The notes: generated by a model not told the origin, from the letters alone. A stretch of 64,000 nucleotides of DNA from JASBTN01 sp965228805 (GCF_965228805.1 NZ_CBDDIE010000003.1:1426001-1490000); one strand, 5' to 3'. Counted from the first letter of the stretch, positions 25,481 through 35,516 are shown. Program-made: numbers and translations.

Positions 25481-28400
25481 ATGCGGAACATTCTGATTTT
25501 TATCACTTTTGTCTTGAGTTTTGCCTTTCCGGCCTGGGCAGAGGCACCGATTCCCGAACGTCGGGTGATTTATCACAACGATGTGGACTTCCCGGGCGCC
25601 GACCTGCGGTCGATCTTTGACACCACCCAGGCGGCCTGTGAAACCGCCTGTCTGGCGAGTCGCGACTGCCATGCCTTTACCTTCAACTCCCGTTCCGGTG
25701 CCTGTTTTCTGAAGTCGCAGATGTCCGCGTCCGAGACCTATGGCGGGGCCTTTTCCGCCCGTGTGGTGACCCTGAGCGCGCGGGCGGTGGCGCAGGCTGA
25801 AGAACGTGCAGCCGAGCTGGGTTTCACCTCCGCTCAGGACCTGGAGCGTGCCCGGCAACAGGCGCTGGATCTACCGCACCAATATGCGGTGGGGGAGTGG
25901 TTGCTCGACGATCTCCTCACCCGCGCCGCCGAGGCGGAGGCGAATGCCAACCTGCTGGGCGCGATGCGCAACATGGCGGCCGCTGTCGCCTTGGGGGACA
26001 CCGCGGGAGCGTGGATGGACTACGCCCGCCTGTCTCTGGCCATCCGCACGAACAATTATTCTGACCGGCGCCGGTATCGTGAGCAGGGGCTATCAGCGGC
26101 GATCAACGCCTATCTTCGGGCGGGGAGCGCTGCCGAGCGGGCCTCGGTCCTCGCCGTGCTGGCTGAGGGACTGGAGGCCAATGACCGCGGCCGCGACATG
26201 ATCAGCGCCCTGCGTCTGGCGCAAAGCCTTGCGCCGCGCGACGACATTGCCCGTGCGCTGGACACGGCAGTGGGCAAATATGGCTTTCGCATCACCGATG
26301 ACGAGGTGCAGAGCGATCTGACCAGCCCCCGCATCTGCGCCACCTTCTCCGAGGATCTGGCCAGCAATGTCGATTATGCCCCCTACGTGCAGATGGATCA
26401 GCCCGGGTTGGCCGTGGTCGCCTCCGGTCGGCAGCTCTGTGTCGAGGGCATTCCCCACGGCACCCGTGCCCGCCTGACCTTCCGCGCGGGTCTGCCTGCG
26501 GCCAGTGGCGAGGTCACGGTGAAACCGGTCACCCTGACCTCCTACGTCGCTGACCGCGCGCCGTCGGTACATTTCCCGGGGCGCGCCTATGTTCTGCCGC
26601 CCAGCCCCGACGCGGGTCTGCCCCTGGTCGGCGTGAACGCGCCGGAGGTCGAGCTGACGCTCTACCGTGTCTCCGACCGCAACCTGGTGCGCTCGATGCA
26701 GGAGCGGTTGATTGGCCGATCGCTGTCGCCCTGGGAAGAGGAGGGTTTTGCCGAGAACACCGCGCAGGAGATCTGGACCGGCACGGGTGAGTTGCAGGTC
26801 GAACAAAACCGCGAGGTCACCACCCGCCTGCCGATGGGCGAGGCCATTGCCGACCAGCCCCCGGGCGTCTTCGTGCTGGTGGCCAAGGTGCCGGGGCAGG
26901 ACCCTTATGACTATCCGCCCGCCACACAGTGGTTTGTGATCTCGGACACCGGGCTCGCCACAATGATGGGCGCGGACGGGCTGCATGTTTTTGCCCGCGC
27001 ACTGGGCACAGCGGAGGCGCTTGAAGGCGCGCGCATTGATGTGATCTCACGCGCCAACGAGGTTCTGGGCACGGCCCATACGGATGCGAATGGATATGCG
27101 AGTTTTTCGAGGGCTCAGGTTGCCGGAAGGGGTGGGGCAGCGCCGGCTTTGATCGTCGCGCGTGCCCATGGCGATGACATCGCCTTCCTGTCGCTGACCG
27201 ATCCCGCCTTCGACCTGTCGGACCGGGGCGTCGAAGGCCACGCCGCCCCCGGCGCCATCGACCTGTTCCTGACCACCGATCGTGGTGCCTACCGCGCGGG
27301 TGAGGTGATCAACGCCACCGCCCTTGCCCGCACCGGTGAAGCCCGCGCCTTTGACGGGTTGCCCATCACCGCCGTGCTGACTCGCCCCGACGGGGTGGAA
27401 TACTCCCGCCAGCTCAGCCAGGGCGCAGGCGCGGGTGGCCATGTCTTTGCCATGCCCGTCGGTGCCACCGCCCCGCGCGGCACCTGGCGGTTGGAGATGT
27501 TCGCCGATCCCGAGGCGCCCGCCCTGGCCGCAACCACGCTGCTGGTCGAGGATTTCCTGCCCGAGCGCATCGATTTTGACCTGACCCTGCCGGAGGTGAT
27601 CCGCACGGGTGACCGCCCGCGGTTGGACATCGCCGCGCGCTACCTGTTTGGCGCACCGGGCGGCGATCTGCCCATCGAGGGCGACGTGATCCTGCGCGCC
27701 GCGCGCAGCTTGGACGCTTTCCCCGGCTATGTCTTCGGCCCGGAAGAGGACCGCCCGACCCCCGCCCGCCGCAGTCTTGGCGATGGGGTGACGGATGCAA
27801 ATGGCTTGGCCATGCTCCCGATTGACCTGCCCGAGATGACCGCGCCCGGCAGCCCGCTTGAGCTGACCGTGGTGACCCGCGTGAGCGAGGGTTCTGGCCG
27901 CCCGGTTGAACGGCGTGTGAGCCAGTCGGTGCAGGCGGCGGGACCGGTGATCGGGCTGCGCCCACTGTTCGACGGTGACCTTCCGGAAGGCAGTACCGCC
28001 GCCTTCAACGTGATCGCCCTGGACGCCACGCAATCCCCGTCCGAGGCCCCGCTCTCCTGGACCCTGAACCGGGTTGAGACGCGCTATCAATGGTATCGCC
28101 TGGATGGCTATTGGCGCTGGGACGCGGTGCACAGCCGCACCGCGGTCGCGAGTGGTGATCTGACCTCTGCCACAGACCCGGTCACGCTGGAGGCCCGGGT
28201 CGATTGGGGCCGCTATGAGCTGGTGGTCGAAACCGCCGATGGCGCCCCCGTGCGTACCACCACTGGCTTCTACGCCGGTTGGTACGGCGTGGCCGATGCC
28301 AGCTCAACCCCCGACATGTTGCAGGTCGCGTTGGACCGTGAAGCCTATGCGCCCGGCGACACCGCCACCCTGCGCGTCGTGCCCCGCTCGGCAGGCAAGG

Positions 28401-30895
28401 GTGTGGTGACCGTCATGTCGAACCGGCTGATCCACATGCAGCCGGTCGATTTCGTGGAAGGTGAGAACACCGTGACCCTGCCCGTGACCGACGATTGGGG
28501 CGCGGGTGCCTATGTCACCGCCACGCTGATTCAGCCGTTGGACGGGGCCAAACCCCGCACGCCGACCCGCGCGTTGGGCCTGGCCCATGCGACTGTTGAT
28601 CCCGGCGCGCGGCACCTTGCCGTGACGCTGGACGCGCCGACCGAGGCCCGCCCGCGCGGCCCGTTGGATGTGACCGTGAACGTGGACAGCGAGGGCCCGG
28701 CCTTCGTCACCCTCGCCGCCGTGGATCAGGGCATCCTGAACCTGACATCCTTCGTCGATCCCGACCCGGCGGACCACTACTTCGGCCAGCGCCGCCTGGG
28801 GCTGGGCCTGCGAGACCTCTATGGCCGTCTGATCGACGGGCAGGCCGGGGTGATGGGCCGCGTCCGCTCCGGTGGGGATGCCATGGCGACCCTGCGCATG
28901 CAGGCTCCGCCCCCCACGGAAGAGCTGATGGCGCAATTCTTTGGCCCGATCCCGGTCGAGGATGGCAAGGCCACCGTCACGCTGGACCTGCCGGAGTTCA
29001 ACGGCTCCGTGCGGCTGATGGCCGTGGCCTGGTCCGCCGAGGGCGTGGGCAATGCCTCCGGTGAGATGCAAGTGCGCGATCCGGTGGTCATGACGGCCTC
29101 CCTGCCGCGGTTCCTGCAACCGGGTGATAGCGCGCGGCTGCTGTTGGAGCTGGTTCACGCCGATGGCCCTGCGGGTGACGTGCAACTGTCCGTGGATGGG
29201 CACGGGGTCACCGTGGATGCCTCTGCCGTGCCTGACCGGTTGAGCCTCGGGGAGGGCGGCAAACTGGCGCTCTCGCTACCTGTCACGGCCACTGCTGCGG
29301 GGCTGCACCAGATCAACCTGGTCCTGCATGCGCCCGATGGCAGCCGCTTGACCAAGACGCTCATGTTGCCGGTCGAGGCGCTGGACCCTGAAACCAGCCG
29401 CACCTCGCGCTTCGAGCTGGCGGCGGGCGCGACCTTTACCCTGGATCATAACGCCTTTGCCGGGCTGATCCCGGGCAGCGGGCGGGCGACGCTGGCCTCC
29501 GGCCCATTGGGGCGCATCAACGTGCCAGCGCTGCTGACGCGGCTGGATCGGTATCCCTATGGCTGCACGGAACAGACCACCTCGCGCGCGCTGCCGCTTC
29601 TGTATTTCGGTCCGGTGGCCGAGGCGATGGGTCTGGCGGATCGCGAGGACGTGCCGGATCGCATCACCGATGCCATTGCCCGCGTCTTGGCGAACCAGGC
29701 CAGCTCAGGCAGCTTCGGCCTCTGGCGACCTGACAGCGGCGACCTGTGGCTCGACGCTTATGTCTCGGACTTCCTGTCACGGGCGCGGGCGACCGGCCAT
29801 ACGATGCCGGATGGCGCCTTCCGCCGCGCCATGGACAACCTGCGCAACCGGGTGAACTACGCGTCGGACTTTGACGAGGGCGGCGAGGCGATTGCCTATG
29901 CGCTCTACGTGCTTGCGCGCGAGGGTGCGGCGGCGATGGGTGACCTGCGCTACTATGCGGATGTGAAGGGCGGCGCGTTTTCGACCCCGCTGGCGTCCGC
30001 CCAGATGGGTGCGGCCCTGGCGGCCTATGGCGACCAGACCCGTGCGGATCGCATGTTTGCTCAGGCGATGAACCAGGTGAGCGGCGCGCGGGACGCAGGT
30101 CAGCTTTGGCGGGTGGACTACGGCACCTCGCTGCGCGATGCCGCCGCCGTACTGGCGCTTGCGACCGAGGCTGGCAGCCAAGCGGTGGATCGCGAGGTCC
30201 TGGTGGCCCGGGTGGCCGAAGGCGACGGGCACCTGTCCACTCAGGAGGCGACCTGGTCCTTGATGGCAACCAATGCGCTGATCGGCGATGCCGCCGCCCA
30301 GGGCCTGACCCTGAACGGCGCGCCGCTGACCGGGCCGCTCGCGACGGTGCTCGAGGGCAACCTGGCCGGGGCCACCCGCATCGTGAACACGGGCGAGGCC
30401 CCCGTGACCCTGACCCTGACCACCACCGGCGTCTCCGAGGTCCCGGAACCCGCGGGCGGCAAGGGCTACACGATCGAACGGCGCTATTTCACCATGGAAG
30501 GGGCACCTGTTGACCCCGACGAGGTCATCCAAGGCACCCGCCTGGTCGCGGTGCTGACCGTGACCCCCTGGGCCAATGGCGGCGGGCGCCTGATGGTCGC
30601 CGACCCTCTGCCCGCCGGGTTCGAGATCGACAACCCGCACCTGCTGCGCGGCGGTGACATTCGCGCGCTGGATTGGCTGGAGGTGATCGAGGATGAGGTG
30701 CAGATCGCCCAGTTCCGGCAGGACCGCTTCTTGGCTGCCGTGGATTGGTCCAGCCGCACGCCCTTCCGCCTGGCCTATGTGGTGCGCGCGGTCACGCCTG
30801 GCGTGTTCCACCACGCCGCCGCCTCGGTCGAGGACATGTACCGCCCGACCTACCGCGCCCATGGCGATGCCGGGCAGGTCCGGGTGGTCGAATGA
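25481..30895 (+). CDS. Bacterial alpha-2-macroglobulin with N-terminal PAN/Apple-like domain
   Basis: The protein is 1804 residues from the ATG at 25481, which has GGAGG upstream and opens a signal peptide (MRNILIFITFVLSFAFPAWA). Residues about 28-82 carry four cysteines in a PAN/Apple pattern (ACETACLASRDCHAF, GACFLKS). Macroglobulin-like beta domains follow (for example LTTDRGAYRAGEVIN near 595). The thioester motif CTEQ is at 1362-1365 in YPYGCTEQTTS, inside the alpha-helical TED region. Such proteins trap proteases covalently in the periplasm. The stop overlaps the pbpC start by 4 bp, the usual yfhM-pbpC pairing. It is a type I (thioester) homologue without an obvious lipobox. Confidence 0.93.
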   Translation: MRNILIFITFVLSFAFPAWAEAPIPERRVIYHNDVDFPGADLRSIFDTTQAACETACLASRDCHAFTFNSRSGACFLKSQMSASETYGGAFSARVVTLSARAVAQAEERAAELGFTSAQDLERARQQALDLPHQYAVGEWLLDDLLTRAAEAEANANLLGAMRNMAAAVALGDTAGAWMDYARLSLAIRTNNYSDRRRYREQGLSAAINAYLRAGSAAERASVLAVLAEGLEANDRGRDMISALRLAQSLAPRDDIARALDTAVGKYGFRITDDEVQSDLTSPRICATFSEDLASNVDYAPYVQMDQPGLAVVASGRQLCVEGIPHGTRARLTFRAGLPAASGEVTVKPVTLTSYVADRAPSVHFPGRAYVLPPSPDAGLPLVGVNAPEVELTLYRVSDRNLVRSMQERLIGRSLSPWEEEGFAENTAQEIWTGTGELQVEQNREVTTRLPMGEAIADQPPGVFVLVAKVPGQDPYDYPPATQWFVISDTGLATMMGADGLHVFARALGTAEALEGARIDVISRANEVLGTAHTDANGYASFSRAQVAGRGGAAPALIVARAHGDDIAFLSLTDPAFDLSDRGVEGHAAPGAIDLFLTTDRGAYRAGEVINATALARTGEARAFDGLPITAVLTRPDGVEYSRQLSQGAGAGGHVFAMPVGATAPRGTWRLEMFADPEAPALAATTLLVEDFLPERIDFDLTLPEVIRTGDRPRLDIAARYLFGAPGGDLPIEGDVILRAARSLDAFPGYVFGPEEDRPTPARRSLGDGVTDANGLAMLPIDLPEMTAPGSPLELTVVTRVSEGSGRPVERRVSQSVQAAGPVIGLRPLFDGDLPEGSTAAFNVIALDATQSPSEAPLSWTLNRVETRYQWYRLDGYWRWDAVHSRTAVASGDLTSATDPVTLEARVDWGRYELVVETADGAPVRTTTGFYAGWYGVADASSTPDMLQVALDREAYAPGDTATLRVVPRSAGKGVVTVMSNRLIHMQPVDFVEGENTVTLPVTDDWGAGAYVTATLIQPLDGAKPRTPTRALGLAHATVDPGARHLAVTLDAPTEARPRGPLDVTVNVDSEGPAFVTLAAVDQGILNLTSFVDPDPADHYFGQRRLGLGLRDLYGRLIDGQAGVMGRVRSGGDAMATLRMQAPPPTEELMAQFFGPIPVEDGKATVTLDLPEFNGSVRLMAVAWSAEGVGNASGEMQVRDPVVMTASLPRFLQPGDSARLLLELVHADGPAGDVQLSVDGHGVTVDASAVPDRLSLGEGGKLALSLPVTATAAGLHQINLVLHAPDGSRLTKTLMLPVEALDPETSRTSRFELAAGATFTLDHNAFAGLIPGSGRATLASGPLGRINVPALLTRLDRYPYGCTEQTTSRALPLLYFGPVAEAMGLADREDVPDRITDAIARVLANQASSGSFGLWRPDSGDLWLDAYVSDFLSRARATGHTMPDGAFRRAMDNLRNRVNYASDFDEGGEAIAYALYVLAREGAAAMGDLRYYADVKGGAFSTPLASAQMGAALAAYGDQTRADRMFAQAMNQVSGARDAGQLWRVDYGTSLRDAAAVLALATEAGSQAVDREVLVARVAEGDGHLSTQEATWSLMATNALIGDAAAQGLTLNGAPLTGPLATVLEGNLAGATRIVNTGEAPVTLTLTTTGVSEVPEPAGGKGYTIERRYFTMEGAPVDPDEVIQGTRLVAVLTVTPWANGGGRLMVADPLPAGFEIDNPHLLRGGDIRALDWLEVIEDEVQIAQFRQDRFLAAVDWSSRTPFRLAYVVRAVTPGVFHHAAASVEDMYRPTYRAHGDAGQVRVVE

Positions 30896-32934
30896 GGCGG
30901 CGCATTGGCGCCATGACCCTGGCCCTGGCGATGTGTATCGCCGGGGCCGCTGGCTTGGACCATTGGATCGAGGCGACAGAATTGCCCGCTTTGGAGGTCG
31001 CGCGGTCAACCGAGGTTCTGGATCGCAACGGCGAGCTGCTGCGCGCCTACACGGTCGAGGACGGGCGTTGGCGTCTGGCCGTGGAGCGCGCGGGCGTTGA
31101 TCCCCTGCTGGTCGAGATGCTCCTGGCCTATGAGGACAAGCGCTTTCACGACCACCCGGGCGTGGACGGAATTGCCATGGGGCGAGCGCTGGCCCAGGCG
31201 GTCTGGAATGGTCAGGTGGTCTCCGGCGGGTCCACATTGACCATGCAGGTGGCGCGCCTTTTGGAGGACGGACCGACCGGGCGCTGGGACGGCAAACTGC
31301 GTCAGCTGCGCGTGGCCCTGGCGCTGGAGCGTCGGGTGTCGAAGGCGCGCATCCTGGAGCTCTACCTGAACCGCGCGCCCTATGGCGGCAATGTCGAAGG
31401 GGTGCGGGCCGCGGCGCGGATCTGGTTCGGCAAGCCGCCCGCGCGGTTGACGCCCGCCGAGGCCGCGCTGCTGGTTGCCTTGCCGCAGTCGCCTGAAACC
31501 CGACGACCGGATCGCTTTCCGAACGCCGCCCGCAAGGCCCGCGCCCGTGTGCTGGACCGCGCTGTGGAGGCCGGGGTGATCACCGCCGAGACCGCCGCAG
31601 CCGCCCTGCGTGATCCGGTGCCCACCCGGCGGGCCGCAATGCCCGCCCGCGCCGCCCACCTGGCTGACCGCGCCCTGCGTGAAGAACCCGGCCTGGCCAC
31701 GCATCGGCTGACCGTCAATGCCGACCTGCAGACACGGCTGGAGGCGCTCGCCTCCCGCGCCGTCGCGGACCACGGCGCCGAGGCCCTGTCAATCGCCGTG
31801 CTGGTGGCGGATCATGGAACCGGGGAGGTGCTGGCCTCGGTCGGCTCGGCCGGATACCGCGCGGATGGGCGGCAGGGCTTCGTTGACATGACCCGCGCCC
31901 CGCGCTCGCCGGGATCCACGCTGAAACCGTTGGTCTATGGGCTGGGTTTCGACGAGGGGCTGGTGCATCCGCAAACCCTGATCGAGGACCGTCCGATGCG
32001 GTTCGGGGCTTATGCGCCCGAGAACTTCGACGGCGCCTATCGTGGCACTGTCACCGTAGCCGAAGCCCTGCGTCTGTCCCTGAATCTGCCAGTGGTTGCT
32101 GTCCTGGACGGGCTGGGTGCCCCCCGCCTGATGGCGGCTATGGAACGCGCCGGGATGCGCCCCCGCCTGCCGGGTCAAGCGGCGCCGGGCCTGGCCGTGG
32201 CTCTGGGGGGCGTCGGGGTCACGGTCGAGGAACTGACCGCGCTCTATGCCGCTTTCGGGAACAATGGTTCGGCGGTGCCTCTGCGCCACCGGATGGGTGT
32301 CGCGCCATTGGCTGCGACCATGGTACTCAGTCCCGAGGCCGCCTGGCAGGTTGGCCATATCCTGTCGGGCATGCCGCCGCCGCCGAACGCGCCGCGCAAC
32401 CGGCTGGCCTACAAGACCGGCACCAGTTACGGCCACCGCGATGCCTGGGCCGTGGGGTTCGACGGGCGCCACGTTGTCACGGTTTGGATGGGCCGTCCGG
32501 ATGGCACACCCGTGCCGGGGGCGTTTGGCGCGGATGTCGCCGCCCCGGTCCTGTTCGAGGTCTTCTCCCGCGTGAAACCCGAGCTGAGCCCGCTGCCCAC
32601 GCCCCCCGCCTCTGTGCTGCTGCTGTCCAACGCCGCCCTGCCGACACCTCTGCGCGAGTTCCGCCCGCGCGGCGCCATCTTCGCCGCCCCCGTCGACGCG
32701 CCTGAACTGGTCTTTCCACCCGACGGGGCGGTGGTGAACACTGGTGGCGCCCCGCTGTTTGCCCGCGTGGCTAATGGCGTTCCGCCCTTTACCTGGCTGG
32801 CCAATGGCACGCCTGTTCTGGTCGGGGCAGGCAGTCGGCAGGCCGAGCTGGACCTGCCCGGTCCGGGCCATGTGCAGCTGTCGGTGATCGACGCAGAAGG
32901 CCGTGCCGCGCGGGTACAGGTTGAGTTGGAGTAA
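30892..32934 (+). CDS. pbpC: Penicillin-binding protein 1C (bifunctional glycosyltransferase/transpeptidase)
   Basis: The protein is 680 residues from the ATG that overlaps the A2M stop. A short N-terminal membrane anchor is followed by a GT51 transglycosylase domain (EDKRFHDHPGVDG, VSGGSTLTMQVAR) and a transpeptidase domain with the SxxK motif STLK at 342-345, an SLN motif in LRLSLNLP and KTGT at 508-511. The C-terminus has the BiPBP_C beta domain (FPPDGAVV through VQVELE). PbpC with A2M is thought to repair murein after breach while the A2M traps proteases. The coupling here supports that view. Confidence 0.95.
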   Translation: MRRRIGAMTLALAMCIAGAAGLDHWIEATELPALEVARSTEVLDRNGELLRAYTVEDGRWRLAVERAGVDPLLVEMLLAYEDKRFHDHPGVDGIAMGRALAQAVWNGQVVSGGSTLTMQVARLLEDGPTGRWDGKLRQLRVALALERRVSKARILELYLNRAPYGGNVEGVRAAARIWFGKPPARLTPAEAALLVALPQSPETRRPDRFPNAARKARARVLDRAVEAGVITAETAAAALRDPVPTRRAAMPARAAHLADRALREEPGLATHRLTVNADLQTRLEALASRAVADHGAEALSIAVLVADHGTGEVLASVGSAGYRADGRQGFVDMTRAPRSPGSTLKPLVYGLGFDEGLVHPQTLIEDRPMRFGAYAPENFDGAYRGTVTVAEALRLSLNLPVVAVLDGLGAPRLMAAMERAGMRPRLPGQAAPGLAVALGGVGVTVEELTALYAAFGNNGSAVPLRHRMGVAPLAATMVLSPEAAWQVGHILSGMPPPPNAPRNRLAYKTGTSYGHRDAWAVGFDGRHVVTVWMGRPDGTPVPGAFGADVAAPVLFEVFSRVKPELSPLPTPPASVLLLSNAALPTPLREFRPRGAIFAAPVDAPELVFPPDGAVVNTGGAPLFARVANGVPPFTWLANGTPVLVGAGSRQAELDLPGPGHVQLSVIDAEGRAARVQVELE

Positions 32935-32935
32935 G

Positions 32936-33907
32936 GTGTTTTCTGTGTTCGTATGCTTTGTGTTTCGCCATCTGTCGGCGCTTGTCGCCTGCGCGCTCGT
33001 TTGCCTGCCCACCACAGGGCTTGCTCAAGAACGCTATACGATTACCGACGGCACCGAGGTCACCCCTCTCGACATCTTTCAAGAATGCGACGCCTGCCCC
33101 GAGATGATCGTCCTGCCCCTGGGCCGCTTCACCATGGGGGCCCCCTTGGAACAATCCGCGCATCTCTGGTCACTCTGGAACAAACCGCGGGAAGGCATCA
33201 CCCCCGGCTGGCCTCACGAAGGCCCCATGCATGAGGTCGAGATCGACATCCCCATCGCCATGGGCCGCAACGAGGTCACGCGCGAAGAATGGATGGCCTG
33301 CGTGGCTGACGGCGGCTGTTCCCACACCCCGGACCCGCGCATCGTGAAATTCCCCAGCGGCTACTACGTCGCCGATGATCCGCGCCACCCGGTCTTTGAC
33401 GTGAGGTATCTCGACATGCTGGAGTATGTTGCCTGGCTGAACCGCAAGGTCGGGGTCGAAGTCTATCGCCTGCCAACCGAGGCGGAATGGGCCTATGCCG
33501 CGCGGGCGGGCACAGACACGCGCTTTGCGCAGGGCGACAGCCTGACCACGGATCAAGCCAACATCGGTTTGTTTTATTGGGAAGGGGAGCGCTATGTGGC
33601 CGATCCTGACAACCGCACGATGCCGGTTACTGTTGATGAGCTGGACGCCGCCAATGCCTGGGGGTTGCGCCATATGGCGGGCAATCTTCTGGAACGCACA
33701 ATGAGTTGTTGGAGCGAGCGGTTACTGGGTCTGCCAAGCTCCAGCGCCTACCTGGCAGAAGCCCAACGGCACGCAACCTGTCGGCGGGTGGGGAAAGGTG
33801 GGAGGTACGGAAGTGGTGCAGATTATGCCCGCCCCGCCAACCGTGGTCGCAGACCAGAGGATAGTCGTTCCGGTAGAGCTGGTTTCAGAGTTTTGAGAGA
33901 AATGTAG
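32936..33907 (+). CDS. Exported SUMF1/formylglycine-generating-enzyme-like protein
   Basis: I start at the GTG at 32936, 1 bp after the pbpC stop, because GGAG lies 4 nt upstream and the reading begins with a signal peptide (FVFRHLSALVACALVCLPTTGLAQ). The 323-residue product carries the FGE-sulfatase fold: MIVLPLGRFTMGAP, GRNEVTREEWMACV, YRLPTEAEWAYAARAG, HMAGNLLERTMSCW and a final ARPANRGRRPEDSRSGRAGFRVLRE. It lacks an obvious sulfatase neighbour, so it is more likely a lectin-like or structural member than a true formylglycine enzyme. Being third in the A2M-pbpC operon suggests a periplasmic role. Confidence 0.82.
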   Translation: MFSVFVCFVFRHLSALVACALVCLPTTGLAQERYTITDGTEVTPLDIFQECDACPEMIVLPLGRFTMGAPLEQSAHLWSLWNKPREGITPGWPHEGPMHEVEIDIPIAMGRNEVTREEWMACVADGGCSHTPDPRIVKFPSGYYVADDPRHPVFDVRYLDMLEYVAWLNRKVGVEVYRLPTEAEWAYAARAGTDTRFAQGDSLTTDQANIGLFYWEGERYVADPDNRTMPVTVDELDAANAWGLRHMAGNLLERTMSCWSERLLGLPSSSAYLAEAQRHATCRRVGKGGRYGSGADYARPANRGRRPEDSRSGRAGFRVLREM

Positions 33908-33935
33908 GAGGTGCCTCGGCTAGTCATAGGCACCC

Positions 33936-33967
33936 AAAAAAGAAACCCCGGCGCGGTGGCCGGGGTT
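33936..33967 (-). terminator. Rho-independent terminator of trcR
   Basis: Perfect 9-bp arms AACCCCGGC and GCCGGGGTT (33944-33952, 33959-33967) are followed on the minus strand by TTTCTTTTTTGGG. It serves trcR and may also stop the convergent operon in part. Confidence 0.8.
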
Positions 33968-33995
33968 CGTCTGTCTCATCGGGGTTTGGCAAGGA

Positions 33996-34748
33996 TCAAT
34001 CCTCGTCGTCATCCCCATTGTCCGGCAGGTTGAAGAAGCTGTCGGCGTCGATGATCTCTTCCTTCTCGTCTTCCTCGGGGCGCGGATCGTCGGTCAGGCT
34101 GAAGGTTTCCAGCCCCTCGATTGCGGTCGGCATCTTCGGCTCGGCGGCCATGCCCAGCGAGGTTTCGGTCGACACCAGCTTGCGGCGCTCGTCGTCCGAC
34201 ATGGCGCTGCCTTCGCGCGCCGCCTTCTCGTTCGCCTTCTGCACGGCCAGGTCCAGCTCGGTCTGTTTACACAGGCCCAGGGCAACCGGGTCGATCGGCT
34301 CCATGTTCGAGATGTTCCAGTGCGTGCGCTCGCGGATCGACTGGATCGTCGGCTTGGTGGTACCGACCAGCTTGGCGATCTGACCGTCCGACAGTTCCGG
34401 GTGGAACTTGACCAGCCACAGGATCGAGTTCGGGCGGTCCTGACGTTTCGACAGCGGGGTGTAGCGCGGGCCGCGGCGTTTCTCTTCACCCACGGCGGCG
34501 GCGTAGAACTTCAGCTTCAGCTTGTGCAGCGGGTTCGCCTCGGCCTTGTCGATCTCTTCCTGGGTCAGCTGGTTGTTGGCAATCGGGTCGAAGCCCTTCA
34601 CGCCGGTGGCCACGTCGCCATCGGCAATGCCCTGAACTTCCAGCTCGTGCAGCCCGCAGAAATCGGCAACCTGCTTGAAGGTAATGGTCGTGTTGTCCAC
34701 CAGCCAGACGGCGGTGGCCTTCGCCATGATCGGTTTGTTGTCAGCCAT
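33996..34748 (-). CDS. trcR: Cell cycle transcriptional regulator TrcR (DUF1013)
   Basis: This 250-residue protein matches the alphaproteobacterial DUF1013 family, named TrcR in Caulobacter. The N-terminus has WLVDNTTITFKQVADFCGLHELEV and the middle has a helix-turn-helix-like LSDGQIAKLVGTTKPTIQSIRERTHWNI. The C-terminal 60 residues are acidic and probably disordered (ETFSLTDDPRPEEDEKEE). A GGAG lies 9 nt upstream of the start. The gene stands alone with its own terminator and a divergent RNase T2 gene upstream. Confidence 0.93.
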   Translation of the reverse strand: MADNKPIMAKATAVWLVDNTTITFKQVADFCGLHELEVQGIADGDVATGVKGFDPIANNQLTQEEIDKAEANPLHKLKLKFYAAAVGEEKRRGPRYTPLSKRQDRPNSILWLVKFHPELSDGQIAKLVGTTKPTIQSIRERTHWNISNMEPIDPVALGLCKQTELDLAVQKANEKAAREGSAMSDDERRKLVSTETSLGMAAEPKMPTAIEGLETFSLTDDPRPEEDEKEEIIDADSFFNLPDNGDDDED

Positions 34749-34831
34749 CGGCCCAACTCCTTAATGCATACATCTTCCCCACGCCCCGGCTGGGGCGGCC
34801 CCGGCCATCTGGCCTGTCGGGCGGGTTTCCG

Positions 34832-34859
34832 TTGTCGGGGAACTTGAGGCCTATATAGT
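34832..34859 (+). promoter_or_regulatory. Probable promoter of the RNase T2 gene
   Basis: TTGTCG (34832-34837) and TATAGT (34854-34859) are separated by 16 nt; the start codon is about 20 nt after the expected transcription start. Confidence 0.5.
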
Positions 34860-34886
34860 GCCGGACAGTCAAAAGGGGAAGAGGAA

Positions 34887-35516
34887 ATGCGTTGGCTGTT
34901 GGTACTGGTAATGAGTGCGACCATGGCGCGGGCCGAGGGTGAGCGCCCCGGCGACTTCGACTATTACGTGCTCGCGCTCAGCTGGTCACCCACCTGGTGC
35001 GCCATTGAAGGCGATGCCCGGGGGGCGGAGCAATGTGATGGTGACAAGGATTTCGGCTGGGTGCTACACGGGCTCTGGCCGCAGTATGAACGCGGCTGGC
35101 CCAGCTATTGTCGGTCGGATTTTCGCGCGCCCTCGCGCGCGCAGACCGGGGCGATGGCGGATATCATGGGCTCGGGCGGCTCGGCCTGGCACCAGTGGAA
35201 GAAACACGGGGTTTGTTCCGGCCTCTCACCCGAGGATTTCTATACCCTGTCCCGGCTGGCCTATGAGCGCGTGACCCGCCCGCCGGTGCTTCGCAAGCTG
35301 ACCGATCCGGTGCGCCTGCCCGCCTCGGTGATCGAGGAGGCCTTCCTGCAAGCCAACCCGGGGCTGGAGCGCGACATGATCACCATCACCTGCCGCGACG
35401 GCCGCATCCAGGAGGCACGGATCTGCCTGACCCGCGACCTGGAGCTGCGCCGCTGTGGGGCGGATGTGATCCGCGACTGTACCATGGACCGCGCGCTGCT
35501 GGACCCGGTGCGCTAA
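34887..35516 (+). CDS. Ribonuclease T2 family protein
   Basis: This 209-residue exported endoribonuclease has a short signal peptide (MRWLLVLVMSATMARA). The first catalytic motif is HGLWPQ with His61, and the second is WHQWKKHGVC with His102 and His107. Where most RNase T2 enzymes have Glu (HEW), this one has Gln103 (HQW). Paired cysteines around WCAIEG, EQCDG, SYCRS and TCRDG suit a disulfide-bonded periplasmic enzyme. It would degrade RNA in the periplasm or outside. It is convergent with the cysteine-synthase-like gene. Confidence 0.9.
   Translation: MRWLLVLVMSATMARAEGERPGDFDYYVLALSWSPTWCAIEGDARGAEQCDGDKDFGWVLHGLWPQYERGWPSYCRSDFRAPSRAQTGAMADIMGSGGSAWHQWKKHGVCSGLSPEDFYTLSRLAYERVTRPPVLRKLTDPVRLPASVIEEAFLQANPGLERDMITITCRDGRIQEARICLTRDLELRRCGADVIRDCTMDRALLDPVR

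Noticed and set aside
32936..33907. Frameshift near the end of the FGE-like gene
   Set aside because: The last part has different base composition, but the frame runs on to the expected RSGRAGFRVL ending, so the gene appears intact.
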